64,000 nucleotides of DNA from Pseudomonas triticifolii. GTDB lineage: Bacteria; Pseudomonadota; Gammaproteobacteria; Pseudomonadales; Pseudomonadaceae. Below the pieces are notes generated by a model, which was not told where the DNA came from, made no database searches, and was given only the letters and a program-made list of their open reading frames with translations. Both the position numbers and the translations under genes were made by a program. Every line of letters begins with the position of its first letter. Positions within the stretch are counted from its first letter, which is position 1. The stretch is from the NCBI RefSeq assembly GCF_014358015.1, contig NZ_JACONV010000015.1, forward strand, positions 1 to 64,000, written 5' to 3'. Below are positions 1-8,063 of this stretch, piece by piece.

Positions 1-20
1 CTTCTGCGCCTGTAACGGCC

Positions 21-46
21 CTTTCGCGAGCAAGCTCGCTCCCACA
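21..46. repeat. REP-type palindrome
   Basis: The stretch CGCGAGCAAGCTCGCTCCCA has a palindromic core (GCGAG..CTCGC) followed by TCCCAC, the form of the common Pseudomonas extragenic palindrome. It lies 60 bases downstream of the first gene's stop codon, a usual place for REP elements. Confidence 0.7.
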
Positions 47-104
47 CGTTGGCATGACACACGCAGCTCATTTCCAACAGCCCTGTATTCACCGGGCAAC
101 CGGT

Positions 105-881
105 TTACAGGAAGTCGCGGATGTCGCGTTCCAGTTTGCGGCCGACGAAGATCGAGATGCTCAGCAGCACCACCGAGAACACCACCAGAATGCCGATGGC
201 GGTCAGGTCCGGGGTCTGGCCGGTGATCAAGGCCGCACGGTACGCCAGCACCAGGTGGTGGAACGGGTTGAGCGCCACGACGTGCTGGATGAAGATCGGC
301 AGGATGTTGGCCACATACACAATGGGCGTCAGCCAGAACCACAGCTGCACGATCACGCCGACCACTTCCTTGATGTCGCGGATGAACACCGAAAGGATCG
401 CGCACGTGATGCCCAGCGCATACGCCAGCAGCTGCTGGACAAAGAACACCGGGATCCACCACAGCAGGTGCCAGGTGAATTGAAAGCCGATGCTGACCAG
501 AAAGATCATGAAGAAGCTGGTGGCGATCAGGTAATGCACGGTTTCGCTGAGCACGACGTACATCGGCAGCGACCACAGCGACATGCGCACCTTGCCGATC
601 AGGTGGGCCTTCTCGTGGAAGACCTGGGTGATGCGCGTCAGCGTGGCGGCGAAGCAGTTCCAGGCCAGCAGGCCGCTGACCAGGTAAACGCTGTAACCCC
701 ACGGGCCCAGGTCCTGGCCGAGGCCGCCCAGACGCATGCCCATGATGTTGGAGAACACCAGGGTGAAAATGAGGATGTTGATCAGCGGCAGGATAAACGT
801 CCAGGCCGCGCCAAGCATGGAAGCAGAGTGCCGGTCGATCAGGTCCTGGCGAGTAAAGTTGAAAATCAGGTTCCAGTTCAT
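105..881 (-). CDS. ABC-2 type polysaccharide export permease (Wzm-like)
   Basis: The 258-residue protein is an inner-membrane permease of the ABC-2 family that exports undecaprenyl-linked glycans. It starts with an amphipathic cytosolic segment containing TRQDLIDRHSAS, then has about six hydrophobic segments, and ends with a short basic tail (GRKLERDIRDFL). The conserved internal stretch VFIRDIKEVVGVIVQLWFW, with an Arg-Asp just before a membrane helix, is characteristic of Wzm and KpsM relatives. The ATG at 879-881 is the first in-frame start. Its ATPase partner should lie beyond the left edge of the window, because transcription runs leftward. It is distinct from the second Wzm at the right end. 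The family is clear; the glycan exported is unknown. Confidence 0.85.
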   Translation of the reverse strand: MNWNLIFNFTRQDLIDRHSASMLGAAWTFILPLINILIFTLVFSNIMGMRLGGLGQDLGPWGYSVYLVSGLLAWNCFAATLTRITQVFHEKAHLIGKVRMSLWSLPMYVVLSETVHYLIATSFFMIFLVSIGFQFTWHLLWWIPVFFVQQLLAYALGITCAILSVFIRDIKEVVGVIVQLWFWLTPIVYVANILPIFIQHVVALNPFHHLVLAYRAALITGQTPDLTAIGILVVFSVVLLSISIFVGRKLERDIRDFL

Positions 882-934
882 CAGACATTCCGGTGCAGAA
901 GAAGGGGCAAAAGGATACGCATTCCCGGCCCATT

Positions 935-966
935 AAAAAACCCGCCTTTTGAGGGGCGGGTTTTTT
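935..966 (-). terminator. Rho-independent terminator, probably bidirectional
   Basis: AAAAAACCCGCC and GGCGGGTTTTTT form a GC-rich stem flanked by A and T tracts on both sides. It lies directly downstream of the leftward DUF4214 gene. Being symmetric, it could work on either strand. Confidence 0.85.
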
Positions 967-1018
967 GATTATCAGTCACAGGCCCGAAGGCCTGTAGCCG
1001 ATACAACCAGTTTGCTAA

Positions 1019-2779
1019 TTAAGCAACGTGGCTGATAACGCCGTTTGCGAAGGTCAGCTCGGCAACAGTAACACCGGTCAGGGTGATAACTGCAGCGCCG
1101 TCTGTAGTCGAAGCAGCGGCCAGGTCAGCAGTAGTGCTGCCGGTAACGTTGGTTTCAACTACAGCTTTAACGTTCGCGCCGTCTTGGATGAAGAATACTT
1201 CCTTGGCATTGTTGTCGCCGCCGGTGATGAAACCGGTAGTAGCGTCAACTTTAGCAGTGGTGTTCAGCGTGAAGCCTTCACCCAGGTACAGGGAGTCCTT
1301 CGAACCGAAGTTGATAGCAACGTCGTTAGCCTGAGTGATAGCAGATGCGAAGTGGAACACATCAGCCTTAGCAGTACCGGCACCGGCAGTAACCAGAGTC
1401 AGAGCAGCGCTGTTATCAACGGTAGTTTGAGTCGAGGCAGCAGTGCTAACCAGCGAATCGTGTGCAGTGTCGATAACAGTGTACTTAGCTTCCAGAGCGT
1501 CGATAGCTTTCGAGGCAGTCAGCTGAGCGTTGTCAGTGGCGACGTTATCGTAAGCAGTTTTCCAAGCAGCGCCAGTGCCAGCAGCAAGATTGCCGCTAGC
1601 AGTGCTTTCAGCAGCTACTGCAACAGCTTCCGATTTTTCCAGTGCAGCAACAGTTTTCACAGCAGCGAATTCGCTGATCGAAGCGAAAGCTGTGGTGATT
1701 TTGGTGACAACTGCGTCAGTGGTACCAGCAGCCGACAGAGTGGTGTAGATGTCAGCAGCGGTGGTGGTGGAAGCCAAGCCAGCATCGGACAGCGCTTTGG
1801 TGTAAGCAGCCGAGTTAGCGGTGTTGGCAACGTAAGCAGCGAAAGTAGTGTTCGCCTGGTCGATGTTGCCCTGTACTGCACCTTGGTTAGCTGCTACAGC
1901 TTTAACAGCTGCGTCGTAGGCGTTGATCTTGGTGACGGCGTCTTTGTCGTCAGTCAGGAAGTTGGTACGAGCAGTTGCCAAAGCAGTGGTATCAGTACCC
2001 AGCTTGGTGGTCAGCGTTTCTGTATCCAGATTAGCGCCGCGAGCCAGGGTGATCGCTGCTTCCAGATCGGAAGCTTGGTCAGCGTAGGTGGTACCAGTCG
2101 ATACGGCGGTATCACCGATCAAAGGGGTTTGCTTGCCGTTGTCATTGGTAACGGACAAAGCGAACAGCTCAGTGCTCAGCGCTTTAACGTTGGCAATGTT
2201 GTTAGTGTCGAAAGCAGTAACAGCGGCATCAGCAGTAGCGTCAGCTTTCAGAGCAGCGATTGCAGCCGGAACAGCGATGCCGCTCAGGGTGCCGTTAGTC
2301 AGCTGGGTCAGAGCAGCGCTGATCGAACCGTTATCAGTAACGTTCGAGATGATAGTTGCAGCGTCAGCAGCCAGGAAGTTGGTGCCAGCAGCGTTGGTGT
2401 AGATCTCGGAAACCAGAACCTTGTTGGTTACGGTCTGGGAGTCAGTAGCGCTTGCGCCATTGATGAAAGCAGTCAGCAGCAGGTCGGTGCTAACGGAAGC
2501 GCCGCCACCGGTGGTCCAGTAGGTCAGGCCAGCTGCGTCAGCAGGGCGACCGAACAGGTTGCTGTAGATCTTGGCAACGGTGTCTTCACGAGTCAGACCG
2601 CCGTAGATAGCGGCGTACTCTGGCTGCGAGTTTACGAAGTTAGCGCGCAGGTCTTCCAGAGTCAGGGTAGCTGGAGTTGCGTTCAGCTCGGTGGTCCAGT
2701 AGTCCAGACCAGCTTTATCAGCAGCACGGCCGAGGTAAGCAACATACAGCTGTTGAATCTGTGCGGTAGTAGTAGCCAT
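1019..2779 (-). CDS. DUF4214-domain surface protein, probable type I secretion cargo
   Basis: The 586-residue protein begins with two DUF4214-type units (LYVAYLGRAADKAGLDYW near residue 10, then IYSNLFGRPADAAGLTYW). A long segment rich in Ala, Thr, Asp and Asn follows, with no cysteine that I noticed and no N-terminal signal peptide. The acidic, beta-rich C-terminus ends in a short hydrophobic tail. This composition is typical of S-layer-like or adhesin-like proteins exported by type I secretion with an uncleaved C-terminal signal. The ATG at 2779 is preferred over an upstream in-frame ATG at 2827 because GGAG precedes it by nine bases and the protein then starts at the DUF4214 unit. The 2640-residue protein at 17871-25793 shares the N-terminal unit and C-terminal style, so both are likely cargo of the transporter at 8060-12559. 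Confidence 0.8.
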   Translation of the reverse strand: MATTTAQIQQLYVAYLGRAADKAGLDYWTTELNATPATLTLEDLRANFVNSQPEYAAIYGGLTREDTVAKIYSNLFGRPADAAGLTYWTTGGGASVSTDLLLTAFINGASATDSQTVTNKVLVSEIYTNAAGTNFLAADAATIISNVTDNGSISAALTQLTNGTLSGIAVPAAIAALKADATADAAVTAFDTNNIANVKALSTELFALSVTNDNGKQTPLIGDTAVSTGTTYADQASDLEAAITLARGANLDTETLTTKLGTDTTALATARTNFLTDDKDAVTKINAYDAAVKAVAANQGAVQGNIDQANTTFAAYVANTANSAAYTKALSDAGLASTTTAADIYTTLSAAGTTDAVVTKITTAFASISEFAAVKTVAALEKSEAVAVAAESTASGNLAAGTGAAWKTAYDNVATDNAQLTASKAIDALEAKYTVIDTAHDSLVSTAASTQTTVDNSAALTLVTAGAGTAKADVFHFASAITQANDVAINFGSKDSLYLGEGFTLNTTAKVDATTGFITGGDNNAKEVFFIQDGANVKAVVETNVTGSTTADLAAASTTDGAAVITLTGVTVAELTFANGVISHVA

Positions 2780-2979
2780 TACGTATACATCTCCAAAATG
2801 AGTCGATATCGACATCCAGGCTTCCATAACGGATGAGAGCCCGTCGGCCCCAGCCTGTTGCCACGTCCCGGCGGGCCATGGCCCCCTTTATGGGAAGTCA
2901 GCCTCTGCTGACCTGCTTATCGCGTTACCCGTTTCGACTTTTTTCAAGGCCGTCAAGCAGATAACACGATGGCCGGCCG

Positions 2980-3009
2980 ATCATACATGTCAAAATGGCG
3001 GCGTAACAA
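2980..3009 (-). promoter_or_regulatory. Putative sigma-70 promoter of the DUF4214 gene
   Basis: Read on the minus strand, TTGTTA and TATGAT are separated by 18 bases. They lie about 200 bases upstream of the start at 2779, in the gap behind the glycosyltransferase gene. The match is moderate and was found by eye. Confidence 0.4.
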
Positions 3010-3075
3010 TAGCTGACACCGTTCTTTTTTTGTCTTGTCTATCAGAACTTTTCGTAAATCTTGTAAGACATTTCA

Positions 3076-6000
3076 TTAAACATCGTGGGTTAAAGTTTTG
3101 GCGTTTTCGGCCGACAGGCCCATCAATACGTTGCGTAACCGAGCTGAAACGCTTCTCCATCCATGATTACGTAACCATTTTTCCTGTAAGACCTGTGGTA
3201 CAGCGTCAAGATTTTTTCGCAGGCCTTTTGCCATGGAATCGCTATCGGTGCCCGGCAAAAATGTGACTGCATCCTCAACATCTTCAAAAATCGCCAGTGG
3301 CGTGCAGAAAACCGGACGACCGGTACTCAGCCCCCAACGCACCGCCGCACTCGACGATTCCTGCGTGTGTTGATAGGGGAAGACGATCGCGTCGGCCATG
3401 CCCAGCCAGGACAGCGATTCCTCGTCGCTCAGGTAATCGGTAATCAGCGTCACCCGCCCGGCCAAGTCCGGCTGGGCGATGCGCTCGCGGCAGGCCACGG
3501 CCAGTTCAGCCGATACCGGCACCGGGTATTCAGCATTGACCAGCAGCAGGTGCAGCGTGCTGTCGTCCTTGGCCAACAGCGCAAACGCTTCGATCAGTTC
3601 CGGCATGCCTTTGTGCGGCAGCAGAAAACCGTAGCTGGCGATGATGGTCTTGCCCTGCAGGTTGGCCGCCTGTTGACGCGCGCCCGGTGCAGGCGGCGGG
3701 GTGTCGATCACGCCGTGGGGGAACATCAGCAGGTTGTCGCGCAGGCCGAAGTCCTTCAGACGGTTGAGGTCGCCCACGCTGTGCACCAGCAGGCGCGCCG
3801 ACTGGCTCAGGGACTCGCGCAGGTCGCGCAGTGATTTGAGCTGTTCGCCATGCTGCACGTCAGCCGTGGAATGGAACACCACCAGGGTGCAGATGCCGCG
3901 GCCGTGGGCCCAGTCGAGCAACGAGGCGAAGGCCTGCAGGCCGAAGAACGAGAAGTTGAACTGGATCAGCAGCGTGTCGACCCCCGAGCGCTCGATGGCC
4001 GCCTTCAGGCGCGCCAGGTCGTCGGTGTCGCCGGCGCTCCAGCAACGCTCGATGTTGCCTTCATCGCGACTGGTCAACACCACGCCGTCGTTGGCGAACA
4101 CGTGGCAGTCGAGGCCGAACGCCGGTTCAAGCAGTTTGGTGCTGTAGGTGGCGATGCCGCAGGCGCTGTTCCAGGTGGTGACGGTGCCCAGGCGCGGGGC
4201 CTTTTTGAGCAAGGGTTGCTGGCTGGCTTGCGCCATGGCGTCAACGCTGGCCTTGGCCACGTGCGACCAGGTGAAGCGGCTGCGGATCAGCGCATCGGCG
4301 GCCTCGACCCGGGCGGCCGTGACGCTGGCCAGACGGCCTTCGCCCCACGCCAGGTAGAACTCGCCCAAGAGGCTCGCCAGGTGTTCGGCGCTTGGCTCGA
4401 ACCACACCGAGGCGGCGGCATCCAGGTGGGTGCGGGCGCGCTCGTAGCGGTAGTCGATCAGCCAGGCGGTGTCTTCGGTGCAGAAGTCGCTCTGCCCGCC
4501 CTGCCCGGTCACGATCACCGGCAGACGATGCAGCATGGCTTCGGCCAGTGGCAGGCCGAAACCCTCACCGCGCGACGGCGCAACCAGCGCGTCGGCCATC
4601 GTGTACAGCGCACGCAGCGCCGAGTCCGGTAGGTCCTGCACGATCAGTTCGACGGCCGGGGCCGAGGGCAGGCTGGCGGCCCAGTCGGCGACTTCCTTGC
4701 GAATGTCGTGGTGCGGGTTGGGGAAGGTCTTGATGATCAGCACCACCGGCTGCTCGGCGGTGAACGCCTGGCCGTAGGCGTTGAGCAGCACGTCCACGCC
4801 TTTGCGCGGAAAGCATGAGGACACGTGCAGCAGTTTCAAGCGCTCGGCGCTGACGTTGGGCATCGGCGGCAGGCTGCTGGCGTCGATGTCGGCGCGCAGG
4901 ATGTGGTCGGCGCCCAGGCCGACGGTGGCCAGCGGCGCAGTGACGCCGTTGTCGAGCAGGGTGCGGGTGACCCAACTGGACATGCTGGTGATCAGGTGCG
5001 CCTGGTGGTTGAAGTCGTGGCAGTAGCCTTGCGGCAGGCTCGACTCTTCCCAGCCGTAGCAGGACACGACGTTGAAGTCGCCCTGCATGTCGGTGACGCG
5101 CGGCGGGTACATCAGGCGCATCACGTCACGCGCCGGCTGTTCGCCGCGTGCGTGCAGGTCGGCGCAATCGGGGTTGGCGTCCAGAAACGCCTGATCGACC
5201 GGAATCGGCCCCGGCCCTTCGGTGGCGCGCAGGCCGACGCGGTGGCCGTGTTCGGCAATGGCGCGGCCCAGTTCACGGTTGACCAGCGCCAGGCTGTAGG
5301 TGCTGTCGAACGGACCTTCGATGCGGTAGTCGACCAGCGGCGTCGGTGCGGTGACCGGGAAGCTGAATTGCGGCAGCTGGATGTCGAATTTGCTCAGGTA
5401 GCTGCTCAGGCGGTCGTACAGGTGCTGGTAGCCGAACTCGTGCATGCGCTCGATGCCACGGCGGCGCATGTTGCGGCGCAGGGCCGGGTTTTCCATGAGT
5501 TGCGCGATGGTGGCCGCCACTTGATGCGGATCGGCGTTGTCCAGCAGCAGACCGGCGCTGCCCAGGGTGTGGATCACGTTGCTGTTGGGTGCGTCGTAGG
5601 CCAGCACCGGCAGTTCGTGGGCCATGGCCTCGATCAGCGGCATGCCGAAACCTTCGTGCAGGCTCAGGGAAACGAACAGGTCGCTTCGGCGGTAGAGCGA
5701 GGTCAGGGTGTCGTCATCGACCTTGCCGGTCAGGCTGACGAAGGACTGGATGCCCAGTTCCTGAATACGCGCCTCGATGCGCGCCTTGTAGTCCGGCACG
5801 GTGAAGCCGCCCACCAGGTACAGCTGGATCGGCACAGGCGAGCTGCGCAGCAACACGGCGAAGGCTTCGACCAGGCCCAACTGGTTCTTGTGCGGCATGA
5901 TGCGGCCGACGTACAGCAGGGTGAACGGGCGCGGGGTGTCGTGGCGTTTGACGGCGTGCGGCTGGATGCGCTCCAGGTCCACCAGCAGGGGAATTTCGGT

Positions 6001-6453
6001 GATGTTGTGGTCGCTGTAGCCGTGCTTGAGCAGGTCCTGCAGGTTTTGCTGGGAATCGGCAATGCTGCCGGTCAACCAGTGTTTCCAGGTGTCGACCTGT
6101 TCCCAGCCATGGGCGAGCATAGGCTGGATGGCGTGTTCGGGCGGGAACAGCTCGCCGGGGGTGATGTTGTGGAACACCATGAACTTGGGTTCCGGCAGAT
6201 CACGCAGCCAGGCTTCGACCGGGTTGCCGATGCCGTGGTGTACCAGCAGCGCATCGGCGCTGCCGGGCAGGTAGTCGTCCATGCACAGGACATCGCCAGC
6301 CATTTGTTCGGAAGGACGGATGCAGTAGATGTCTGACTTGACGCCTGCCAGACGTAACAACTTTCGGGTGAGCATCATGCCGTTACTGATGCCGTCGCCG
6401 GGGGAGACGCTGATTGCAAACTGGTGGAGGGTGACCTGTACTTCGCTGTGCAT
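3076..6453 (-). CDS. Large glycosyltransferase with three GT4 modules
   Basis: The 1125-residue protein carries three consecutive GT-B folds of the GT4 family, with no signal peptide or obvious membrane segment. The first module (about 1-370) has the nucleotide-sugar motif EGFGMPLIEAM near residue 266. The second (about 375-760) has EGFGLPLAEAM near 629. The third (about 765-1110) has a degenerate counterpart, ESSSAAVRWGL, near 1031, so its activity is less certain. Such multi-domain GT4 proteins build O-antigen or other polysaccharide backbones by adding several sugars in one polypeptide. It lies between the DUF4214 gene and gmd and reads leftward like both. GDP-mannose or GDP-rhamnose could be the donor, given gmd next door, but that is inference. 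A glycosyltransferase acting on the secreted surface proteins is an alternative. Confidence 0.85.
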   Translation of the reverse strand: MHSEVQVTLHQFAISVSPGDGISNGMMLTRKLLRLAGVKSDIYCIRPSEQMAGDVLCMDDYLPGSADALLVHHGIGNPVEAWLRDLPEPKFMVFHNITPGELFPPEHAIQPMLAHGWEQVDTWKHWLTGSIADSQQNLQDLLKHGYSDHNITEIPLLVDLERIQPHAVKRHDTPRPFTLLYVGRIMPHKNQLGLVEAFAVLLRSSPVPIQLYLVGGFTVPDYKARIEARIQELGIQSFVSLTGKVDDDTLTSLYRRSDLFVSLSLHEGFGMPLIEAMAHELPVLAYDAPNSNVIHTLGSAGLLLDNADPHQVAATIAQLMENPALRRNMRRRGIERMHEFGYQHLYDRLSSYLSKFDIQLPQFSFPVTAPTPLVDYRIEGPFDSTYSLALVNRELGRAIAEHGHRVGLRATEGPGPIPVDQAFLDANPDCADLHARGEQPARDVMRLMYPPRVTDMQGDFNVVSCYGWEESSLPQGYCHDFNHQAHLITSMSSWVTRTLLDNGVTAPLATVGLGADHILRADIDASSLPPMPNVSAERLKLLHVSSCFPRKGVDVLLNAYGQAFTAEQPVVLIIKTFPNPHHDIRKEVADWAASLPSAPAVELIVQDLPDSALRALYTMADALVAPSRGEGFGLPLAEAMLHRLPVIVTGQGGQSDFCTEDTAWLIDYRYERARTHLDAAASVWFEPSAEHLASLLGEFYLAWGEGRLASVTAARVEAADALIRSRFTWSHVAKASVDAMAQASQQPLLKKAPRLGTVTTWNSACGIATYSTKLLEPAFGLDCHVFANDGVVLTSRDEGNIERCWSAGDTDDLARLKAAIERSGVDTLLIQFNFSFFGLQAFASLLDWAHGRGICTLVVFHSTADVQHGEQLKSLRDLRESLSQSARLLVHSVGDLNRLKDFGLRDNLLMFPHGVIDTPPPAPGARQQAANLQGKTIIASYGFLLPHKGMPELIEAFALLAKDDSTLHLLLVNAEYPVPVSAELAVACRERIAQPDLAGRVTLITDYLSDEESLSWLGMADAIVFPYQHTQESSSAAVRWGLSTGRPVFCTPLAIFEDVEDAVTFLPGTDSDSMAKGLRKNLDAVPQVLQEKWLRNHGWRSVSARLRNVLMGLSAENAKTLTHDV

Positions 6454-6568
6454 GGAGTGGCCTGGTAAAAATGGATAAAAAATGAAACAGGGCGCTATTG
6501 AATACTATTTTCGAGCCGCTGTGGGAGGCCTCACTACACCTTCCACGTAGCGCTGTCGCGCATCCCGT

Positions 6569-6890
6569 GTGGGAGTGGACTTGTCCACGAAAGGGCCAGT
6601 ACATCCAGCCGAGGTGTTGCGCCTGATGCATCGCCTTCGCGGACAAGTCCGCTCCTACCGGGTTTGATCGTGGGAGTGGACTTGTCCACGAAAGGGCCAG
6701 TACATCCAGCCGAGGTGTTGCGCCTGATACATCGCCTTCGCGGACAAGTCCGCTCCTACCGGGTTTGATCGTGGGAGCGGACTTGTCCACGAAAGGGCCA
6801 GTGCATCCAGCCGAGGTGTTGCGCCTGACACATCGCCTTCGCGGACAAGTCCGCTCCTACCGGGTTTGATCGTGGGAATGGCCCCACCCA
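6569..6890. repeat. Tandem REPIN array, three 101-bp units plus a partial unit
   Basis: Units start at 6569, 6670 and 6771, and a fragment starts at 6872; the spacing is exactly 101 bases each time. Each unit has a left arm (GTGGGAGTGGACTTGTCCAC) and an inverted right arm (GCGGACAAGTCCGCTCCTAC), the REP-doublet layout called REPIN. The copies differ at only a few positions, which points to recent tandem amplification. Confidence 0.85.
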
Positions 6891-6919
6891 TGCCTGCCGG
6901 GCACTTTCTCGCGCGCATG

Positions 6920-6946
6920 AAAAAGGCCGCGTTTTCACGCGGCCTT
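6920..6946 (-). terminator. Rho-independent terminator downstream of gmd
   Basis: On the minus strand AAGGCCGCGT, loop GAAA, ACGCGGCCTT is followed by a T run. It ends the operon ABC transporter-HlyD-TolC-gmd. Confidence 0.85.
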
Positions 6947-6949
6947 CTC

Positions 6950-7015
6950 AGATAGCTAGCTATCTAGATATATAGCTAGCTATTACGTACGCCCTGCTCT
7001 TCTATATATAGAAGG
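6950..7015. repeat. AGCT-rich palindrome cluster between gmd and its terminator
   Basis: AGATAGCTAGCTATCT (6950-6965) is a perfect 16-base palindrome. It is followed by TATAGCTAGCTA and by CTTCTATATATAGAAG (7000-7015), another perfect palindrome. The same ATAGCTAGCTAT words recur around the plasmid-like genes at 27.2-30.4 kb. Confidence 0.8.
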
Positions 7016-7016
7016 A

Positions 7017-8063
7017 TCAGAACGATTTGCCGGACTGGACGCGCTCCAGGTCAGCCTTGACCATCAGGTCGCACAGCTCTTCCAGGGTGGTCTTGGCTTC
7101 CCAGCCCAGAACGCGCTTGGCTTTTTCTGGGTCGCCGATCAGCAGTTCGACTTCAGCAGGACGGTAGAACTTCGGGTTGACCTGAATAACGGTCTTGCCG
7201 GTCTTGGTGTCGATACCGTGTTCGTTGTCGGCGCTGCCTTTCCATTCCAGGTTGATGTCGACGGCCTTGAATGCCATGGACACGAAGTCGCGAACGGTTT
7301 CGGTGCGGTTGGTGGCCAGAACGAAGGTGTCCGGCTCGTCAGCCTGCAGCATGCGCCACATGCCTTCGACGTATTCCTTGGCAAAACCCCAGTCGCGCTT
7401 GGCGTCCATGTTGCCCAGTTCCAGGACGTCCTGCATGCCCAGGGAAATGCGCGCCACGGCGTCGGTGATCTTGCGGGTCACGAACTCTTTGCCGCGCAGT
7501 GGCGACTCGTGGTTGAACAGGATGCCGCTGGAACCGAAGATGTCGTAGGACTCACGGTAGTTGATGGTCATCCAGTGAGCGTACAGCTTGGCCACGCCGT
7601 ACGGGCTGCGTGGGTAGAAGTCGGTGGCTTCGGTCTGTGGAACCTGCTGAACCTTGCCGAACATTTCCGAGGTCGACGCCTGGTAGAAGCGGATCTTAGG
7701 GTTAACGATGCGGATGGCTTCCAGCAGGTTGACTGCGCCCAGGCCGGTGATTTCGGCGGTGGTCAGCGGCTGGTCGAACGACACGCCCACGAAGCTCTGA
7801 GCGGCCAGGTTGTACACCTCGACCGGCTCGGCTTTCTGCATCAAGCGGATGCTGGCGGACAGGTCGGTCAGGTCGTGCTCGACCAGTTCCAGGTTCGGGT
7901 GGTTGAGCACGCCAACCTCTTCCAGACGCCAGAAGTTGACCGAGCTGGTACGGCGGTAGGTGCCGTAGACCTTGTAGCCCTTGTTCAGCAACAACTCGGT
8001 GAGATAAGCACCGTCCTGGCCGGTGATGCCAGTGATGATCACGGATTTTGTAGGTGCATTCAT
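7017..8063 (-). CDS. gmd: GDP-mannose 4,6-dehydratase
   Basis: The enzyme converts GDP-D-mannose to GDP-4-keto-6-deoxymannose, the precursor of GDP-rhamnose, GDP-fucose and related sugars, in the cytosol. The 348-residue protein is a short-chain dehydrogenase. It has the nucleotide-binding loop TGITGQDG at residues 12-19, the active-site stretch STSEMFG, and the catalytic YxxxK in SPYGVAKLYAH. Length and motifs match the family. Its ATG overlaps the stop codon of the TolC-like gene by four bases (ATGA), so it is translationally coupled to a type I secretion operon. No reductase or epimerase follows, so the product must be finished by an enzyme encoded elsewhere. A terminator and AGCT-rich palindromes follow the stop codon. 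Confidence 0.95.
   Translation of the reverse strand: MNAPTKSVIITGITGQDGAYLTELLLNKGYKVYGTYRRTSSVNFWRLEEVGVLNHPNLELVEHDLTDLSASIRLMQKAEPVEVYNLAAQSFVGVSFDQPLTTAEITGLGAVNLLEAIRIVNPKIRFYQASTSEMFGKVQQVPQTEATDFYPRSPYGVAKLYAHWMTINYRESYDIFGSSGILFNHESPLRGKEFVTRKITDAVARISLGMQDVLELGNMDAKRDWGFAKEYVEGMWRMLQADEPDTFVLATNRTETVRDFVSMAFKAVDINLEWKGSADNEHGIDTKTGKTVIQVNPKFYRPAEVELLIGDPEKAKRVLGWEAKTTLEELCDLMVKADLERVQSGKSF

Larger units (their letters stand above)
6454..7016. other. Intergenic region with REPIN array, terminator and AT palindromes
   Basis: This 563-base gap between the triple glycosyltransferase and gmd holds no credible gene. It contains the 101-base tandem repeats, the gmd terminator and an AGCT-rich palindrome cluster, each listed separately. 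Confidence 0.8.

Noticed and set aside
1028..2836. 602-codon plus-strand frame opposite the DUF4214 gene
   Set aside because: Antisense image of a low-complexity coding region; the minus-strand frame has a promoter-like site, ribosome-binding site, recognised domain and terminator.
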